Notes: generated by a model from the letters alone, not told the origin. Positions 1-12,240 are shown, counted from the first letter of the stretch. The stretch: DNA of 64,000 bases from Monoplex corrugatus (GCA_030674185.1 JAPXFY010000013.1:57215131-57279130), one strand, 5' to 3'. Program-made: numbers and translations.

Positions 1-1225
1 TTATCATCCAGATCCACAATATGTTCCTTGTTTTATAATCCAGATCCACAATATGTTCTTGTTTTATAATCCAGATCCACAATATGTTCCTTGTTTTATC
101 ATCCAGATCCACAATATGTTCCTTGTTTTATCATCCAGATCCACAATAAGTTCCTTGTTTTATAATCCAGATCCACAATATGTTCCTTGTTTTATAATCC
201 AGACCCACAATAAGTTCCTTGTTTTATAATCCAGACCCACAATATGTTACTTGTTTTATCATCCAGATCCACAATATGTTCCTTGTTTTATCATCCAGAT
301 CCACAATAAGTTCCTTGTTTTATAATCCAGATCCACAATATGTTCCTTGTTTTATAATCCAGATCCACAATAAGTTCCTTGTTTTATCATCCAGATCCAC
401 AATGTGTTCCTTGTTTTATCATCCAGATCCACAATATGTTCCTTGTTTTATAATCCAGATCCACAATACGTTCCTTGTTTTATAATCCAGATCCACAATA
501 TGTTCCTTGTTTTATAATCCAGATCTACAATACGTTCCTTGTTTTATAATCCAGATCCACAATACATTCCTTGTTTTAAAATCCAGGTCCATGATGCACT
601 CCTTGGTTTAAAATCCAGATCCAAAATACATTCCTTGTTTTAAAATCCAGATCCACAATGCATTCCTTCTTTCATTATCGAAATCCACAATGCATTCACT
701 GTTTTAGAATCCAGATCCACAATGCATTCCTTCTTTTATGATCCAGATCCACAATATGTTCCTTGTTTTATAATCAACATCCACAATACATTCCTTGTTT
801 TAAAATCCAGATCCATATTACATTCCTTGTTTTAAAATCAGATCCACAATGCATTCCTTGTTTTAAAATCCAGATCCACAATACATTCCTTGTTTTAAAA
901 TCCAGATCCACAATGCACTCCTTGTTTTAAAACCCAGATCCACAGTGCATTCCTTGTTTTAAAATCCAGATCCACAATGCATTCCTTGTTTTAAAACCCA
1001 GATCCACAGTGCATTCCTTGTTTTAAAATCCAGATCCACAATGCATTCCTTGTTTTAAAATCCTGATCCACAATGCATTCCTTGTTTTAAAATCCAGATC
1101 CACAATGCACTCCTTGTTTTAAAATCCTGATCCACAATGCATTCCTTGTTTTAAAATCCAGATCCACAATGCACTCCTTGTTTTAAAATCCAGATCCACA
1201 ATGCATGCCTTGTTTTTTAATTCAG
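1..1225. repeat. 32-bp minisatellite
   Basis: About 38 units of ATCCAGATCCACAATATGTT plus CCTTGTTTTATA, drifting to ATGCATTCC/AAAATCC variants in the second half. Degenerate traces reach about 1480. Because 32 is not divisible by 3, translation gives a 32-residue period, so the reading frame at 219-485 is an artefact. Confidence 0.95.
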
Positions 1226-2847
1226 ATCTACAAAGCATGCCTTTTAAGTCACTGACATGATTTACACTTTGTTTTGAAATCAAGATCCATTGTTATTGCT
1301 GTTTAAAGCCCAGCAGACTATGTAGTATCATATCAGGGCTATAACAATGCATTCCTCCCAAGTCACCTCTATGATCTATATTTTGTTTTGAAATCAAGAT
1401 CCACAATGCATTCCTTGTTATAAAATCAAGATGCACAATGCTTTCCTTTTAAGCCACATTATGATCTATACTTCGTTTTAAAATCAAAAGTATTGTTTTA
1501 TTAGTTTTATTCTATCACACTAACAGAAATGGCAGGCTTGCAACATCACCTGAGACTGTGTGTACAACATATACTTAAAATTTTCACAAAATCCTGGGTT
1601 CAGTACAAGTGAACTAAACAAAAACAAAAACAAAAGAAAGCCAGACTAGCAATTACAACCAAAGTGATAAAGACGACTTGGCAAACACTGAAACTGCTGA
1701 CAAGAACCCATACTGAAAAACTTTTTTTTTCCATTGAACTTATCTGTCTGGTGATTTATTTGGTTGTTTTAATGTTTTACCTTGTTTCTTCTTACGTTGT
1801 ATTTAATGTTTTAGTTTGTTTCTTCTTATGTTTACTTTTTTTTTTTTTTTTGGTTGTTTATTTGTCGTTGCCACTAATCCACCCATCCTCCACAAAAAAA
1901 TGGCAAGCTCAAAATCATGTTTTTGTGACTTTCAGATGGAATAAAACTATAGCCCATATTTGGGGGGGAAGAGGGGGAAATCCACTCACAAACAACCGAG
2001 AAATCTTAACACCGCTTGTAGACAGACACACACAACCCCAACACTCATCCACCCCTCATCACGATCAACCTTGCCACAGGCAGATTTGATGCAATAAACA
2101 CCTAATATTTTTGAAAAAAAGAAAACAGGTCATCACAAATAAAAATGGAGCAAACAAAATGACACATAATGTGTTATTATTCCATAAAATGTTCTTGGCT
2201 TTCTCGTTTTCGCTGCCAGCAGCAAAATGATGAAACAAGCACAAATAATCGAACAAAAACTTTATGTTTTTCCTTTCACTGCAAACAGCAAACAGAAACA
2301 AGGGAAGCTTTGCATGAGGGCACGAACATTCTGAATCATGTGAATTGTAAAAGAAAAACAAAACAATAAAAAAAAAAAGCCATAAACACAAAACAAAATC
2401 GTAAAACCAAACCAAACATGAAACAACAACCAATAAAAAAAATAACAAATAAAACAGAGAAGTCTTAAAAAAAACACCATACACATATAGGAAAGAAGAA
2501 GAAAAAGAAAGAAAAACGAAAATAAGAAAAGCAAAGAAAGAAAAAAAAAAAAGTGGCAAAGATGAACACAAAAATGAACAACAACAACAACAATAAAGTG
2601 GGATGATCATATCAACAATCCATACTCATGACAGTGTCTGCATCACAGCTGAATGATGACACAGATTGTAACACAACATTAGCAAAACAAGCTGCAAAAT
2701 ATATCATGCTATGCATACATACACAACACACTGTGTGGTGATCAGCCTGTCACATGCACAATCTATTCAACTTGTCAGCTGTAAGCACATCAACCCTTTC
2801 ACTGCCTCAGCCAACCCATCAACTTTCTGAAATAACACAGTGTGCAT

Positions 2848-3345
2848 GATGAACGGAGTGGCTGAGTGGTTAGGGTGGTCAACTAGAAATCCACTGGGAT
2901 TTTCCTGCCCAGGTTTGAATCCTGTTGGTGACCTGAGTTTTCCCTGTGGACTACAGATAAGATATCTTGAGTTCAGTCCCAGCCCACAGCATTAAACACT
3001 GGCCTGTTTGCTGCCCATTTTAATGTTTACATCATTCTGCTGGTGTCAACTTAGTGTTTCATAGGTCCACTGGCCTGTTTGCTGCCCGTTTTAATGTTTA
3101 CATCATTCTGCTGGTGTCAGCTTAGTGTTTCATAGGTCCACTGGCCTGTTTGCTGCCCATTTTAATGTTTACATCATTCTGCTGGTGTCAGCTTAGAGTT
3201 TCAAAGGTCCTCCCCCTCACTCCCTACCCTTTCTGCTCCTCAGTTCAAGACCTTGCCAGCACATAGGGTTTTGTGCAGGCGCAGGGAGTCTGCCAGACAA
3301 CTGCTGGCAGATTTGGAAGGGAAAATGGGTTACAAAATAGCAATG
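2848..3345 (+). repeat. tRNA-derived SINE (family A) with triplicated tail module
   Basis: tRNA-like head with A box GTGGCTGAGTGGTTAGGG and B box GGTTTGAATCC. Next is a body module ACTGGCCTGTTTGCTGCCC repeated three times at exactly 71 bp (2998, 3069, 3140), then ACCTTGCCAGCACATAGGGT and CTGCCAGACAACTGCTGGC. Confidence 0.85.
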
Positions 3346-4285
3346 ACTGATTTCTCTACAGGCAGATATACATGCACACACACAAACAAAAAAATCAAAA
3401 TGTTCCTATACTTTTCACAATACTAGAGTACTGGCAGGGAGAACACCAACACAGTTCCCTAATGATAGCCATACACACATGCCCACACACACAAAGAAGT
3501 GAACAATCAACCATCTAAACAAACCAATCAACCAACAAACAAAATGTCACAAACTTTCACAAGTTTCATGTTTACATATTATGACAATGAAGCAGGACAT
3601 AAACACAGCTCTCTGAAGAGAAACAAAAGCATTTACACACTGGCACATTGCATGCACAAGCCTAAACACACATACAGATTTTCTGTTACTCTCAAATACA
3701 TACACCCCCTTCCGCTTTATAAACAGTTACGGTTACTAATCTTATGATAAAAAGTTATCATTAACTTTTCTTTCATGTCAACATTACTTGAAGTTTCTCA
3801 AGATGGTGTGTCTGTGATGCAAATAACTTCCATATGCACTGACGCCACAGAATCCATACGATGAATGAAATTCAGAATAATCATGGTTTTAGCCCTATAC
3901 CTGTGAAGAAGCCATACATGCTGGCAAGGTAGATTCTTACTTAGCATATGTTTTCTGTCTATCCATGTATCAATTTGTCAGTAGAACAATTCAGATATTA
4001 CAATAGTGAAATGTATCTCTACAGCTGATATATCCTTTTTAGTAAAACAACAACAACACAACCCCCAAGTATGATGCACTGTGCTAATGCTCCATAGATT
4101 CAAGTAATAGAAACCCATCTCTGGGGAACCCAACACACAACCACATCTCGTTTTTAGAACACAATTCATTATCCCCATCACTGTAATTCTCTTAAACGAT
4201 CCTCTATCCTTGATCTACAAAAACAAAACACAGGCAAATCCTGTGTCAGAACATCTGATCGTGCGCTGAAAGTGGCAAAGCGCAG

Positions 4286-4423
4286 GGCATGTATGAAAGG
4301 ATGAAGAAAGCCTTTGGACCCACTGCTGGCAAATTCATTCCACTAAAGTACAAGGATGGCAAAGTCATCAAAGACTGGAAGGGGATCTACGAAAGACTAA
4401 GCTGGCACCACCAGAGCGATTGA
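4286..4423 (+). pseudogene. Non-LTR retrotransposon relic (short RT-adjacent fragment)
   Basis: 44 codons from ATG 4289 read MYERMKKAFGPTAGKFIPLK and then a D-G-K-V-I-K-D-W-K segment, followed by TGA at 4421. The pattern resembles the linker before the RT of LINEs with an AP-type endonuclease (Y-E-x-I-K-x-A-x-G-P ... PLK). It is too short to classify. Confidence 0.5.
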
Positions 4424-4603
4424 AGCATTATGATGAGCAGTTACAGTACTTACAGAAATGAACTGAGAAATTACACCTTAAGTCAACAATTCCGTCATCA
4501 GTCCAAGACAACCCTCTTCACTGTACACCAAAGATAAACAAGCTGTACTAATCAGCTATATAAACAGTAACACTGCCAGTAGGTCAAGCTACAGGAAACA
4601 TTA

Positions 4604-4748
4604 CCCACTAATCAATAACACAGATATGAATACATATTACAGAGATTCATTATTCTCTGTTAAGCAAGCTATCAACCACTAATCAATAACACAGATATGA
4701 ATACATATTACAGAGATTCATTATTCTCTGTTAAGCAAGCTATCACCA
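4604..4748. repeat. 71-bp direct duplication
   Basis: CCACTAATCAATAACACAGA to TTAAGCAAGCTATCA occurs twice in tandem with near identity. Confidence 0.85.
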
Positions 4749-4889
4749 GGTTAGCTCAGAGCTTGCAGTACATGTGTTTGGGTGCTGCACATGTGATCAG
4801 TATACACAAGATAGCAAAGCTGGTGATCAACTGAAAAAGTGAGTACCCAACGAAATCACTTAGCTGCAAATTTCTATTAAATAATCTCT

Positions 4890-5100
4890 GGGGCAGCCGA
4901 CTCAGTTGACAGAGCCACAAAATCTGATTTGATATCATGAGTTCAATCCCAGCCTGCAGCATAAAATCTGGCCTGGTTGCTATGTTTTAATCATTCCCTT
5001 GGTGTAGGTTAGTGTTTCGTACATCCAGTTCTCTCCAACCTCCCCTTGCCCATTTCAAGACCTTGTCTGTCAGTGAAGTGCACACAATTTTCCTACTACC
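4890..5100 (+). repeat. SINE family A copy
   Basis: tRNA-like head (GACTCAGTTGACAGAG, GAGTTCAATCCC) followed by CTGGCCTGGTTGC and TTTCAAGACCTTG, parallel to 2848-3250. Confidence 0.7.
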
Positions 5101-5298
5101 ATGGTCTTGCTTGATAAACGCTAACAGTACGCACATGAGACTAAGAGCCTTTCGTCTGTGGTCGGCTCTGTCCTAAGCCCTCTGTAGCACCATGATTGTG
5201 TGACAGATCATGGTACAGGCCACTGCAGCAGAACAATAACTGACTGTGGCCCACAGAGTAAGCCAAGAGTCTCTCTTGATGCTTACGGTAGGACTTAC

Positions 5299-5386
5299 CA
5301 TGTTTGACACCAGAGGGGCCTGGCGTTGCACTGCCAGAACTGGTGGGAGTATTGGGCTTTGACACAGGTGTTGCTGCTTTCTCGTG
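5299..5386 (-). CDS. gro: Groucho exon, SP domain, second part (TPVSKPNTPT...)
   Basis: An 88-nt exon, phase 0 in and phase 1 out. It encodes HEKAATPVSKPNTPTSSGS followed by ATPGPSGVKH. The TPVSK-NTPT motif and the run of TP dipeptides are hallmark SP-domain residues just ahead of the WD40 part. The acceptor is TATGATTACAG and the donor GTAAGT. No further exon is recognisable to the left, so the WD40 exons must lie outside the window. Confidence 0.93.
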
Positions 5387-5638
5387 CTGTAATCATAATC
5401 ATATATAATAACTGGATTTTATACAATAATGAGTTGTACCATTTTGCGTTTTATTGTGCTTTGGTGTACTGTGTTGTGTTGCATTATGTTGTTACTGCAT
5501 TGTGCTGTTGTGTGTTGTAGCATACTGTGTTGTGTGTATTGTCCTGCATCACATTGTCTTGTACAGCGAGTGTACATGCATGTGTGTGCATGTGCGTTTT
5601 GTACTGTATTCTGCGTGTATACTACATTTAATGGATAT

Positions 5639-5674
<36 letters not shown>

Positions 5675-5796
5675 ACACACAGAGGAATCAAAATACACAC
5701 TGAAGAGTCAAAATATATATACACACACACAGAGATACAATCTCTCTCTCTCTCACACACACACACCTCACACACACACACACACACTGAAAAAGG

Positions 5797-5863
<67 letters not shown>

Positions 5864-5876
5864 TGAGAAAGGAATC

Positions 5877-5938
<62 letters not shown>

Positions 5939-6085
5939 AACCCACAAAGAGCACCAAAAAAAATGGAGAGATATGCGGAATACCAATACAATACACTGAA
6001 AAAATGCGATGACAGCCAGCCATCAGCTGTGCAGACAAGTGCCTATTCAAAGACAAAAAACAGCCAACAAGGAAGCAAGACTTAC
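5387..6085 (-). other. Groucho intron of 699 bp
   Basis: A short intron between the two SP exons, almost half of it a compound (CA)n microsatellite. The stretch at 5430-5600 is TTG/TGT-rich. No other feature is visible. Confidence 0.85.
5641..5934. repeat. Compound (CA)n microsatellite
   Basis: Several long CA runs separated by short AAAGGAATC-type spacers and one (CT)n patch. It produces His/Thr and Cys/Val pseudo-reading frames on both strands. Confidence 0.95.
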
Positions 6086-6229
6086 CTCTGCTTTGGGCTT
6101 TAAGGATGATGAGCTACCATGTGAGGAGGCATCACTGCGAGGACTCATTCTGTCTTCCTTCTTTGGAACATCCTTTAAACTGAGCTTTTCTCGTGGTGAC
6201 AGGTTACCATTCAGAGGAGACGTATTGTC
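6086..6229 (-). CDS. gro: Groucho exon, SP (Ser/Pro-rich) domain, first part
   Basis: A 144-nt phase-0 exon, 48 codons. It starts DNTSPLNGNLSPREKLSL and contains KKEDRMSPRSDASSHGSSSS. Spaced SP dipeptides, a KK-D/E segment and a run of Ser match the SP domain. In flies and vertebrates this region receives MAPK and other phosphorylation that tunes repression (family knowledge). The acceptor is TTATGTTCAG and the donor GTAAGT. Confidence 0.92.
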
Positions 6230-6239
6230 CTGAACATAA

Positions 6240-6395
6240 ACAACACAGTCAAGTTGTGTCAATATTCTCTCATTCTGTTTATGTCACCCTGAATACAAGC
6301 AAAATGGTCAAGTTATGCCAGTTATCTCTTATTCTGTTGTGCTATCCTAAAAACATGCAGAATGATCAAGTAATGTCAATTAACTCTCATTCTAG
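6240..6395. repeat. Degenerate 55-bp triplication
   Basis: ATGGTCAAGTTATGCCAGTT-type units, each followed by CTCATTCTG, repeat three times. Confidence 0.65.
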
Positions 6396-6998
6396 AACAA
6401 GAAAAAACATGAAAAAAGAATAACGTGTATTTGATACATCAAGACAAGACAGGCCCAAATTTTTGGCCAATTGGCCTGGCCTTTGTCAAGCGTAAGATCA
6501 CAAACAAACACCAGATACAAAAATTAGGAAAAAAAGACTGAAACTTCCCTGCTGCTCTGTCCAGTGTAAGAAAAGGATACCTTACATTAATTCAAATGTT
6601 ATTCTAATGTACAGAAAAACATTCCAATATAAACAAAAACAAGTAACTTATAACATCATTGTATCTTTCTACTGGGAAGACAAATATTTCGATACACACA
6701 AAATCAAGTCATGACAACGTGTTCTTTACAAGACAATGTGGATTTATTCTTGAAGAGGGAGGAGGTAGAATTAACCATAAGCATGACAAAATCAATTGCC
6801 TTGAAGATAATAACCATACAGAATATCTGTCTATCCCTAAAGAGAAACTAACTGAAACCCGTACATTAAGATTAATTTAAATCAACATTGATTTCATTCT
6901 TTACATTAAATTTAATTAAAAGCTGTAAACTTTTATTTGGAACATCTGCATCTGACATCAAAATTTACTGGTTGTTTGTTATGAGTAAATGGGTTTAA

Positions 6999-7077
6999 AC
7001 ACACACACACACACAACACACCACACACACACACGCACACGCACACAGCACACACACACACCACACACACACACAGA
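6999..7077. repeat. (CA)n microsatellite
   Basis: CA repeats with ACCACA and ACGCAC interruptions. Confidence 0.9.
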
Positions 7078-7377
7078 GGGACAGACAAACAGACAAAAGA
7101 AGAGGAGACGAGTTTACATTTCAAACAATTACCTTCTTGTGTTAATTGCGTTTCATTATGTTCAAATGTTTTTACTCCATTATCACAGACAAGTCAAGGC
7201 TATATCATTTCCATCAGGCCTTGTAGGGCACAGAATGTCATGAACAATAAAATGAAAATGAGACAAAACAATACAGCACACCACAACAAAACTTCTGCAC
7301 TCCATAGCAATAAACACGGTACACGAAAGCAATAGTCAACACTAAAAGCTGTTACCATAGCCCAGCATAATAAGTTT

Positions 7378-7454
7378 TCATTCACTGGCTCTTGACCTTT
7401 TTGTTCCCTCACCCCAGGAAGCTGGTTACAGGGTGAGGGAGTAAAAGGGTGAAC
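7378..7454. repeat. Inner-arm fragment of TTAA foldback element
   Basis: CCCTCACCCCAGGAAGCTGG followed by TTACAGGGTGAGGGAGT. Only the inner hairpin survives. Confidence 0.6.
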
Positions 7455-7527
7455 AGTTGTGACTTGTATTAAGGACAATCTATTTTGTTATACCAGAAAA
7501 GGAATAATTTCATATAACTACATAATG

Positions 7528-7606
7528 ACAACAACAAAAATTACACAATTTTTTGTAACGACACATTAAAACAAATTACACAATTTTTTGTAACGACACA
7601 TTATCA
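7528..7606. repeat. Direct duplication around ACAATTTTTTGTAACGACAC
   Basis: AATTACACAATTTTTTGTAA occurs twice about 40 bp apart. Confidence 0.85.
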
Positions 7607-7877
7607 TGAAACATGATCCAGGCAGCGGATAGGATGATCAAGCTGGCACATTCAACATGGAGGTTTAGGGGCAGCAAACTCCACAGCATTGTGTGGTCAG
7701 AAATGTGTTGAGACTTTTGTCTAGCCAAGTGGCTGGCTGTGTGTTTTGGGCCTGTCTTTACTGGCTGAATGGTAATGATGATGACGTGAACAGAAGATAC
7801 ACAAAACAAAAAAACAAAAAAAACAAAACCCAACAACAACGAAAATGTACAACACAAAAGGGACAAGTAAGACTTAC

Positions 7878-7928
7878 GTCGCCAACATCGACAACTAAAT
7901 TTTCGTCACTCTTTTCGCCATCACTTTC
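7878..7928 (-). CDS. gro: Groucho exon, CcN acidic/CK2 motif (ESDGEKSDENLVVDVGD)
   Basis: A 51-nt phase-0 exon encoding ESDGEKSDENLVVDVGD, the near-invariant acidic block of the Groucho CcN domain. Both Ser residues sit before acidic residues, the CK2 consensus. The acceptor follows a polypyrimidine tract (TTTTCCCTTTTTTCAG) and the donor is GTAAGT. This block directly after the KKRR exon confirms the order of exons across the giant intron. Confidence 0.95.
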
Positions 7929-8583
7929 CTGAAAAAAGGGAAAATCTAGGAATCATGAACATGTTTATGTGGTAATCTTTGTTTTAACTCACTCGCTACG
8001 TACAGTTATGCCCCTTGCCATTCTCCTGATACACACCATTTGTATAGGTCATGAGAAAAATTCTCAAACAAACAAATAAAAACAGCTTTGAAATTTGGCA
8101 GGTTATGTATTAAAAGATTGGTGTACAACATGCTGAAATTTCAACTGTCTAACCCTCATGGTTGCTGAGTAATGGTACAACTAAAATTAGATAAATTCTA
8201 AGGTGAAAATGTCTACAAAATACACAGTCAGGTCAATATATCAGTTCCTACAGTCACATTTTGAATAAAATTTCATAAAATCCAACTTGCACACATTCCA
8301 AGTGCACTGAAGGAAAAATCGTCTTGAAGAACGCTGAGATGTCAAGTGTTGTTCGGCCATTTGCTTTTCCGTCGTATGCTTCGCTGCAGAGCTAGTGGGT
8401 CGTGAACTTTGCACTGTCTACACACCAACTGCAGAGTACAGTGACCTAATGGCCTAAAACGAGGCTAAGAATGACCAAACAATCTATTTCTGGCCATTAG
8501 TTTTGGATAACAGAAATATTGAAAGCTCTAACTTGCTTTCTCATTCAAAGTAAAAGGCTAAAATGCATAGTTTAAAGACTTAC
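7929..8583 (-). other. Groucho intron of 655 bp
   Basis: A compact, mostly unique-looking intron between the NLS exon and the CK2-motif exon. I see no repeat or motif I can support in it. Confidence 0.8.
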
Positions 8584-8694
8584 ATTGCATTTGTTATCAG
8601 ATCTGCGTTTTTTACTACTTTCATGGAGATCTGGGGAATGACTTCGGTGTCTGTACTTGTCTCGATCGTTAGGAGCTGGAGACGAAGATCTTCT
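8584..8694 (-). CDS. gro: Groucho exon, CcN region with basic nuclear localisation signal
   Basis: A 111-nt phase-0 exon, 37 codons, starting RRSSSPAPNDRDKYRHRS and ending with SSKKRRSDNK. The KKRR cluster matches the nuclear localisation signal of the CcN domain. The SP dipeptides are candidate proline-directed kinase sites, in keeping with the cdc2/CK2-NLS naming of that domain. The acceptor is TGTGTTTCCAG and the donor GTAAGT. It lies at the 3' end of a 23-kb intron, and the following intron is only 655 bp. Confidence 0.9.
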
Positions 8695-9247
8695 CTGGAA
8701 ACACAAGACAAAAAAAATGGTATCAGACAAAACCAAAACCAACTTCCAATGAAAATTCCAACCACAGCACAGATACAGCCACTGTCTATATCTTCAGTTT
8801 CAAGATTCAATGTTATCATCTATCCTTTCTGAAACAAGGAAATTTGGTCTGTGGGCATGGCAATGTCATACATTATGCACATGACAGTGTATGTTTTGAT
8901 ATATATTTGTTTGTGGTTTTATTTTTATCGGTATGTTTGCTTCTTTCTTTTTTTGTCTGTAGTCTGATTCCATATATGCAACAATAAAAATGACTAGCTG
9001 TCTAATACAAAATCTGCTGATGTGATAAATCAGCACGTACTTGCATATTGCTCATTATTTCTTTGATAATGTAATGTCCATTGACCTTAAATTTTTTGCA
9101 TAGTTCAATAATACTGTATGTACTCTTCTAAATTGTGTTGAATGAACAATATCTGTTTTGTAATATGTATTTTACATCAGTTTCAAAAGGTTTGGAGCCG
9201 TGGAGGAAGACACCAGATACATGTACACTGTCATATCACTATACATG

Positions 9248-9440
9248 TTAACCTTTTGTCTCCTGCACCCTGTCCACCAGCACCCTGCACTGTCAACCAA
9301 GCTAGCAAAGCAAAAACTTAACCCTTTGATTCCCTCACCCTATCCACCAGCTTCCTGCAGGAAACTGGTAGATAGGGTGAAGAAATCAAAGGGTTAAGTT
9401 TATGCAGTTGGTAGACAGGGTGCGGAAGTCAAAGGGTTAA
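9248..9440 (+). mobile_element. TTAA foldback element
   Basis: 193 bp with TTAA ends and an inner palindrome centred on CTGCAG. The asymmetric arm (GTCAACCAAGCTAGCAAAGC) is on the left, opposite to the 57875 copy. Confidence 0.9.
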
Positions 9441-9635
9441 TACTGGAATCAAACTAACAATCAAACGAATCAAAACACGCAAAACTGCAAATTCAAATCA
9501 AACTGAAAAACAGTCATCCAACTATTCTAATAATAACACTGTAATAGTACTACTTTCCTCACTGCAGGCACGTTTACGAGTTTGTCGTTTGCTTGCAAAA
9601 TTCTCCCCCCCCCCCCCATCCCACCCTCCCACCCC

Positions 9636-9740
9636 GAGTCTTTATCCCCTCCCCATGTCAATACCTTGCCAGCACACTAGGTTTAAAAAGGTTCAAGGAT
9701 TCTGCCAGATAATTATTGGCATATATGATGGAGCACATAT
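9636..9740 (+). repeat. SINE family A tail fragment
   Basis: ACCTTGCCAGCACACTAGGT ... TCTGCCAGATAATTATTGGC matches the 3' part of the 2848-3345 SINE. Confidence 0.65.
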
Positions 9741-9824
9741 GGAATCACACGAGCACTTTAAAGCAATGATGATGATGATGATGATGGATGATGATGAGGC
9801 TGATGATATTGATAATGGTAACTG

Positions 9825-10240
9825 TTATTATTATAGTTTAAAGCCCAGCCAACTGCACAGAGCCATATCAGGGTTATAACATCTCAAAACACGCACATCA
9901 TCTCACTGACCCAGAAGAAAAAAAACTGAAAAGAAAATTTCGTACACATTTCGATGCATTCGCGCACATAATCTACGGGGATTTGCACCTGGTGTTGACC
10001 ATTCCGCCCAATTTATTACCATGGGGTTTAAACGAAAGCTGAATACAAATGTGCACTACAAAATAAAAAAAAATGGCCTAAATCAACTTGAACTGCCTCT
10101 GCACATCACACCTCCCTACAGCCAAACATGCACTTAATACAAGTATCCAATTATAAATCCCAGTGGAAAGTATGCAAGGCCTCAGAGTGAATGTATGCAA
10201 GTGAATAGGAAGGGGAAAAAACCCCTCTAAACTCAACTAT
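9825..10240 (-). repeat. Dispersed ~550-bp repeat (family B), copy
   Basis: GTTTAAAGCCCAGCCAACTG at the left is preceded by a (TTA)n run. Body similarity follows through ATTCGCGCACATAATCTACG. Read on the minus strand, the element ends in GGGCTTTAAAC plus a simple-repeat tail. Confidence 0.75.
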
Positions 10241-10740
10241 TTGACCTTCTAAATGGAGTATGTTGTGATTCCAAATCATCTGCAGCTTCACAACAGGCTG
10301 GACATTTGAAAAAAAAAATCTAGTTCAGATCCACCCATAACAGTCGACAAATTTATACTGACACATATTTGCTCTCAGAGGCATATACAACATATAGTGT
10401 CTTAATAAGTTTAGGAAATACAGGATTTAGATTAAAAAAAAAAAAAGGATGGGGGGGGGGGGGGGGGGTTGGTGGAAAAGGGATGGAGTCATATTACAAA
10501 CTCAATCAAATTAATTTGGTCTCCACAGAGACAGCAGACGGTAATTATTTCTTTAAAAGAAAAGTAAATAGCTCTGACAAACCTCAGAGCAAAATACTAT
10601 ATTATTCTCAACAGCTGGAAGCAAATCAGTAGACCCGCTTTCTACAATAGTGACAAATGAAAGCTAACCTTTTTAATGACGGATTTTCTTGTCATGGCTT
10701 GTACAATGTAAAACAATTGTTAACTGTATAGGTCCCTCCC

Positions 10741-10784
10741 TGTGTGCGTGTGTGTGTGTGTGTGTGAGTATGTGTGTGTGAGTG

Positions 10785-10825
<41 letters not shown>
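10741..10825. repeat. (GT)n-(GA)n microsatellite
   Basis: GT run followed by GA run. Confidence 0.9.
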
Positions 10826-10826
<1 letters not shown>

Positions 10827-10865
10827 CAACTTTTATGTTAAAATCTGATTATAATTCATTATGAT

Positions 10866-10866
<1 letters not shown>

Positions 10867-10905
<39 letters not shown>

Positions 10906-11040
10906 CGGGTGCGTGCATGTGTGTGTGTGTGTGCATGCATGCATGCGTGTGCACGCGCGTGCCCATCCATGCGCATGAGTGCATGCATGTGCTTGAGTGA
11001 GTTTTCATGCCTGTGTGCATGCATGCCCACATCTATCTGC
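10867..11040. repeat. (GT)n with GCATGC-rich alternating tract
   Basis: A GT run grading into GCATGCATGCATGCGTGTGC, an extended alternating purine-pyrimidine tract. Confidence 0.85.
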
Positions 11041-11114
11041 ACATACAAGGTGCCTGAGCATCCACATTGCACATGCACACACCCAATCTAAAATATTTTA
11101 CAAACTCTTTTAAC

Positions 11115-12240
11115 ACCTTCTCTCATCAACATCCTTCCTCCTCCCCTCGTCCACATCCATCTCCCTCAATAACACTTCTCTCATCCACATCCTTCTCCCT
11201 CAATAACACTTCTCTCAACCACACTTCCTCTTGCAAAACACTTCTCTTATCCTTCCTCCTCCCCTCATCCACATTCATCTCCCTCAATAACACTTCTCTC
11301 ATCCACATCCTTCTCCCTCAATAACACTTCTCTCATCCACACTTCCTCTTGCAAAACACTTCTTTTATCCATGCCCTTCCATCTGAAACATCTCTCATCC
11401 ACATCCTTCCACCTCAATAGCACTTCACTCATCCACATCCTTCCACCTCAATAGCACTTCACTCATCCACATCTTTCCACCTCAATAGCACTTCTCTTAT
11501 CCACATCCTTCCACCTCAATAGCACTTCACTCATCCACATCCTTCCACCTCAATAGCACTTTACTCATCCACATACTTCCACCTCAACAGCACTCCTCTC
11601 ATCCACTTCCTTTCACCTCAATAGCACTCATTTTGTCCACATCCTCCCAACTCAATAGCATTTGTCTTGTCCACATCCTTCAACCTCAATAGCATTTCTC
11701 TCATCCACATCCTTCCACCTCAATAGCATTTGTCTTGTCCACATCCTCCCACCTCAATAGCATTTGTCTTGTCCACATCCTCCACCTCAATAGCATTTGT
11801 CTTGTCCACATTCTCCCACCTCAATAGCATTTGTCTTGTCCACATCCTTCCACCTCAATAGCACTTCACTCATCCACATCATTCAATCTCAATAGCACTT
11901 TACTCATCCACATCCTTCAATCTCAATAGCACTTCATTCATCCACATCCTGCCATCTCAACAGCACATCACTCATCCACATCCTTCCACCTCAACAGCTC
12001 ATCTCTCATCCACATCCTTCCACCTCAACAACACTTCTCTAATCCACACTTCCTCCTCCAAAACACTTCTCTCATCCATGTCCTTCCATCTCAAACATCT
12101 CTCATCCACATCCTTCCACCTCAATGGCACTTCTCTCATCCACAGCCTTCCACTTCCATTACTCTTATCTCATCCACATTTTGCTATCTCAGTAACACCT
12201 CTTCTCATCTACATCCTGCCACCTCTATACCTTTCCCATC
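11115..12240. repeat. 34-bp minisatellite
   Basis: About 30 units of CATCCACATCCTTCCACCTC plus AATAGCACTTCACT. The plus strand is almost free of G. Confidence 0.92.

Larger units (their letters stand above)
1..5298 (-). other. Groucho intron (partial, left edge)
   Basis: No exon seen. It holds the 32-bp minisatellite, A/T-rich low-complexity DNA around 1.6-2.6 kb, a SINE with a triplicated 71-bp tail, a LINE relic at 4286-4423, a 71-bp direct duplication and a second SINE copy. Confidence 0.7.
6230..7877 (-). other. Groucho intron of 1648 bp
   Basis: Contains a roughly 55-bp degenerate triplication at 6240-6395, a (CA)n run at 6999-7077, a fragment of the TTAA foldback element at 7378-7454, and a 41-bp direct duplication near 7530-7605. 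The rest is AT-rich with no recognised element. Confidence 0.85.

Noticed and set aside
219..485. 88-codon frame with a regular 32-residue repeat
   Set aside because: The period equals the 32-bp minisatellite read through three frames. Nothing suggests expression.
1664..2089. 141-codon frame with hydrophobic, poly-Phe/Leu content
   Set aside because: Translation of T-rich low-complexity DNA. No splice signals or family match.
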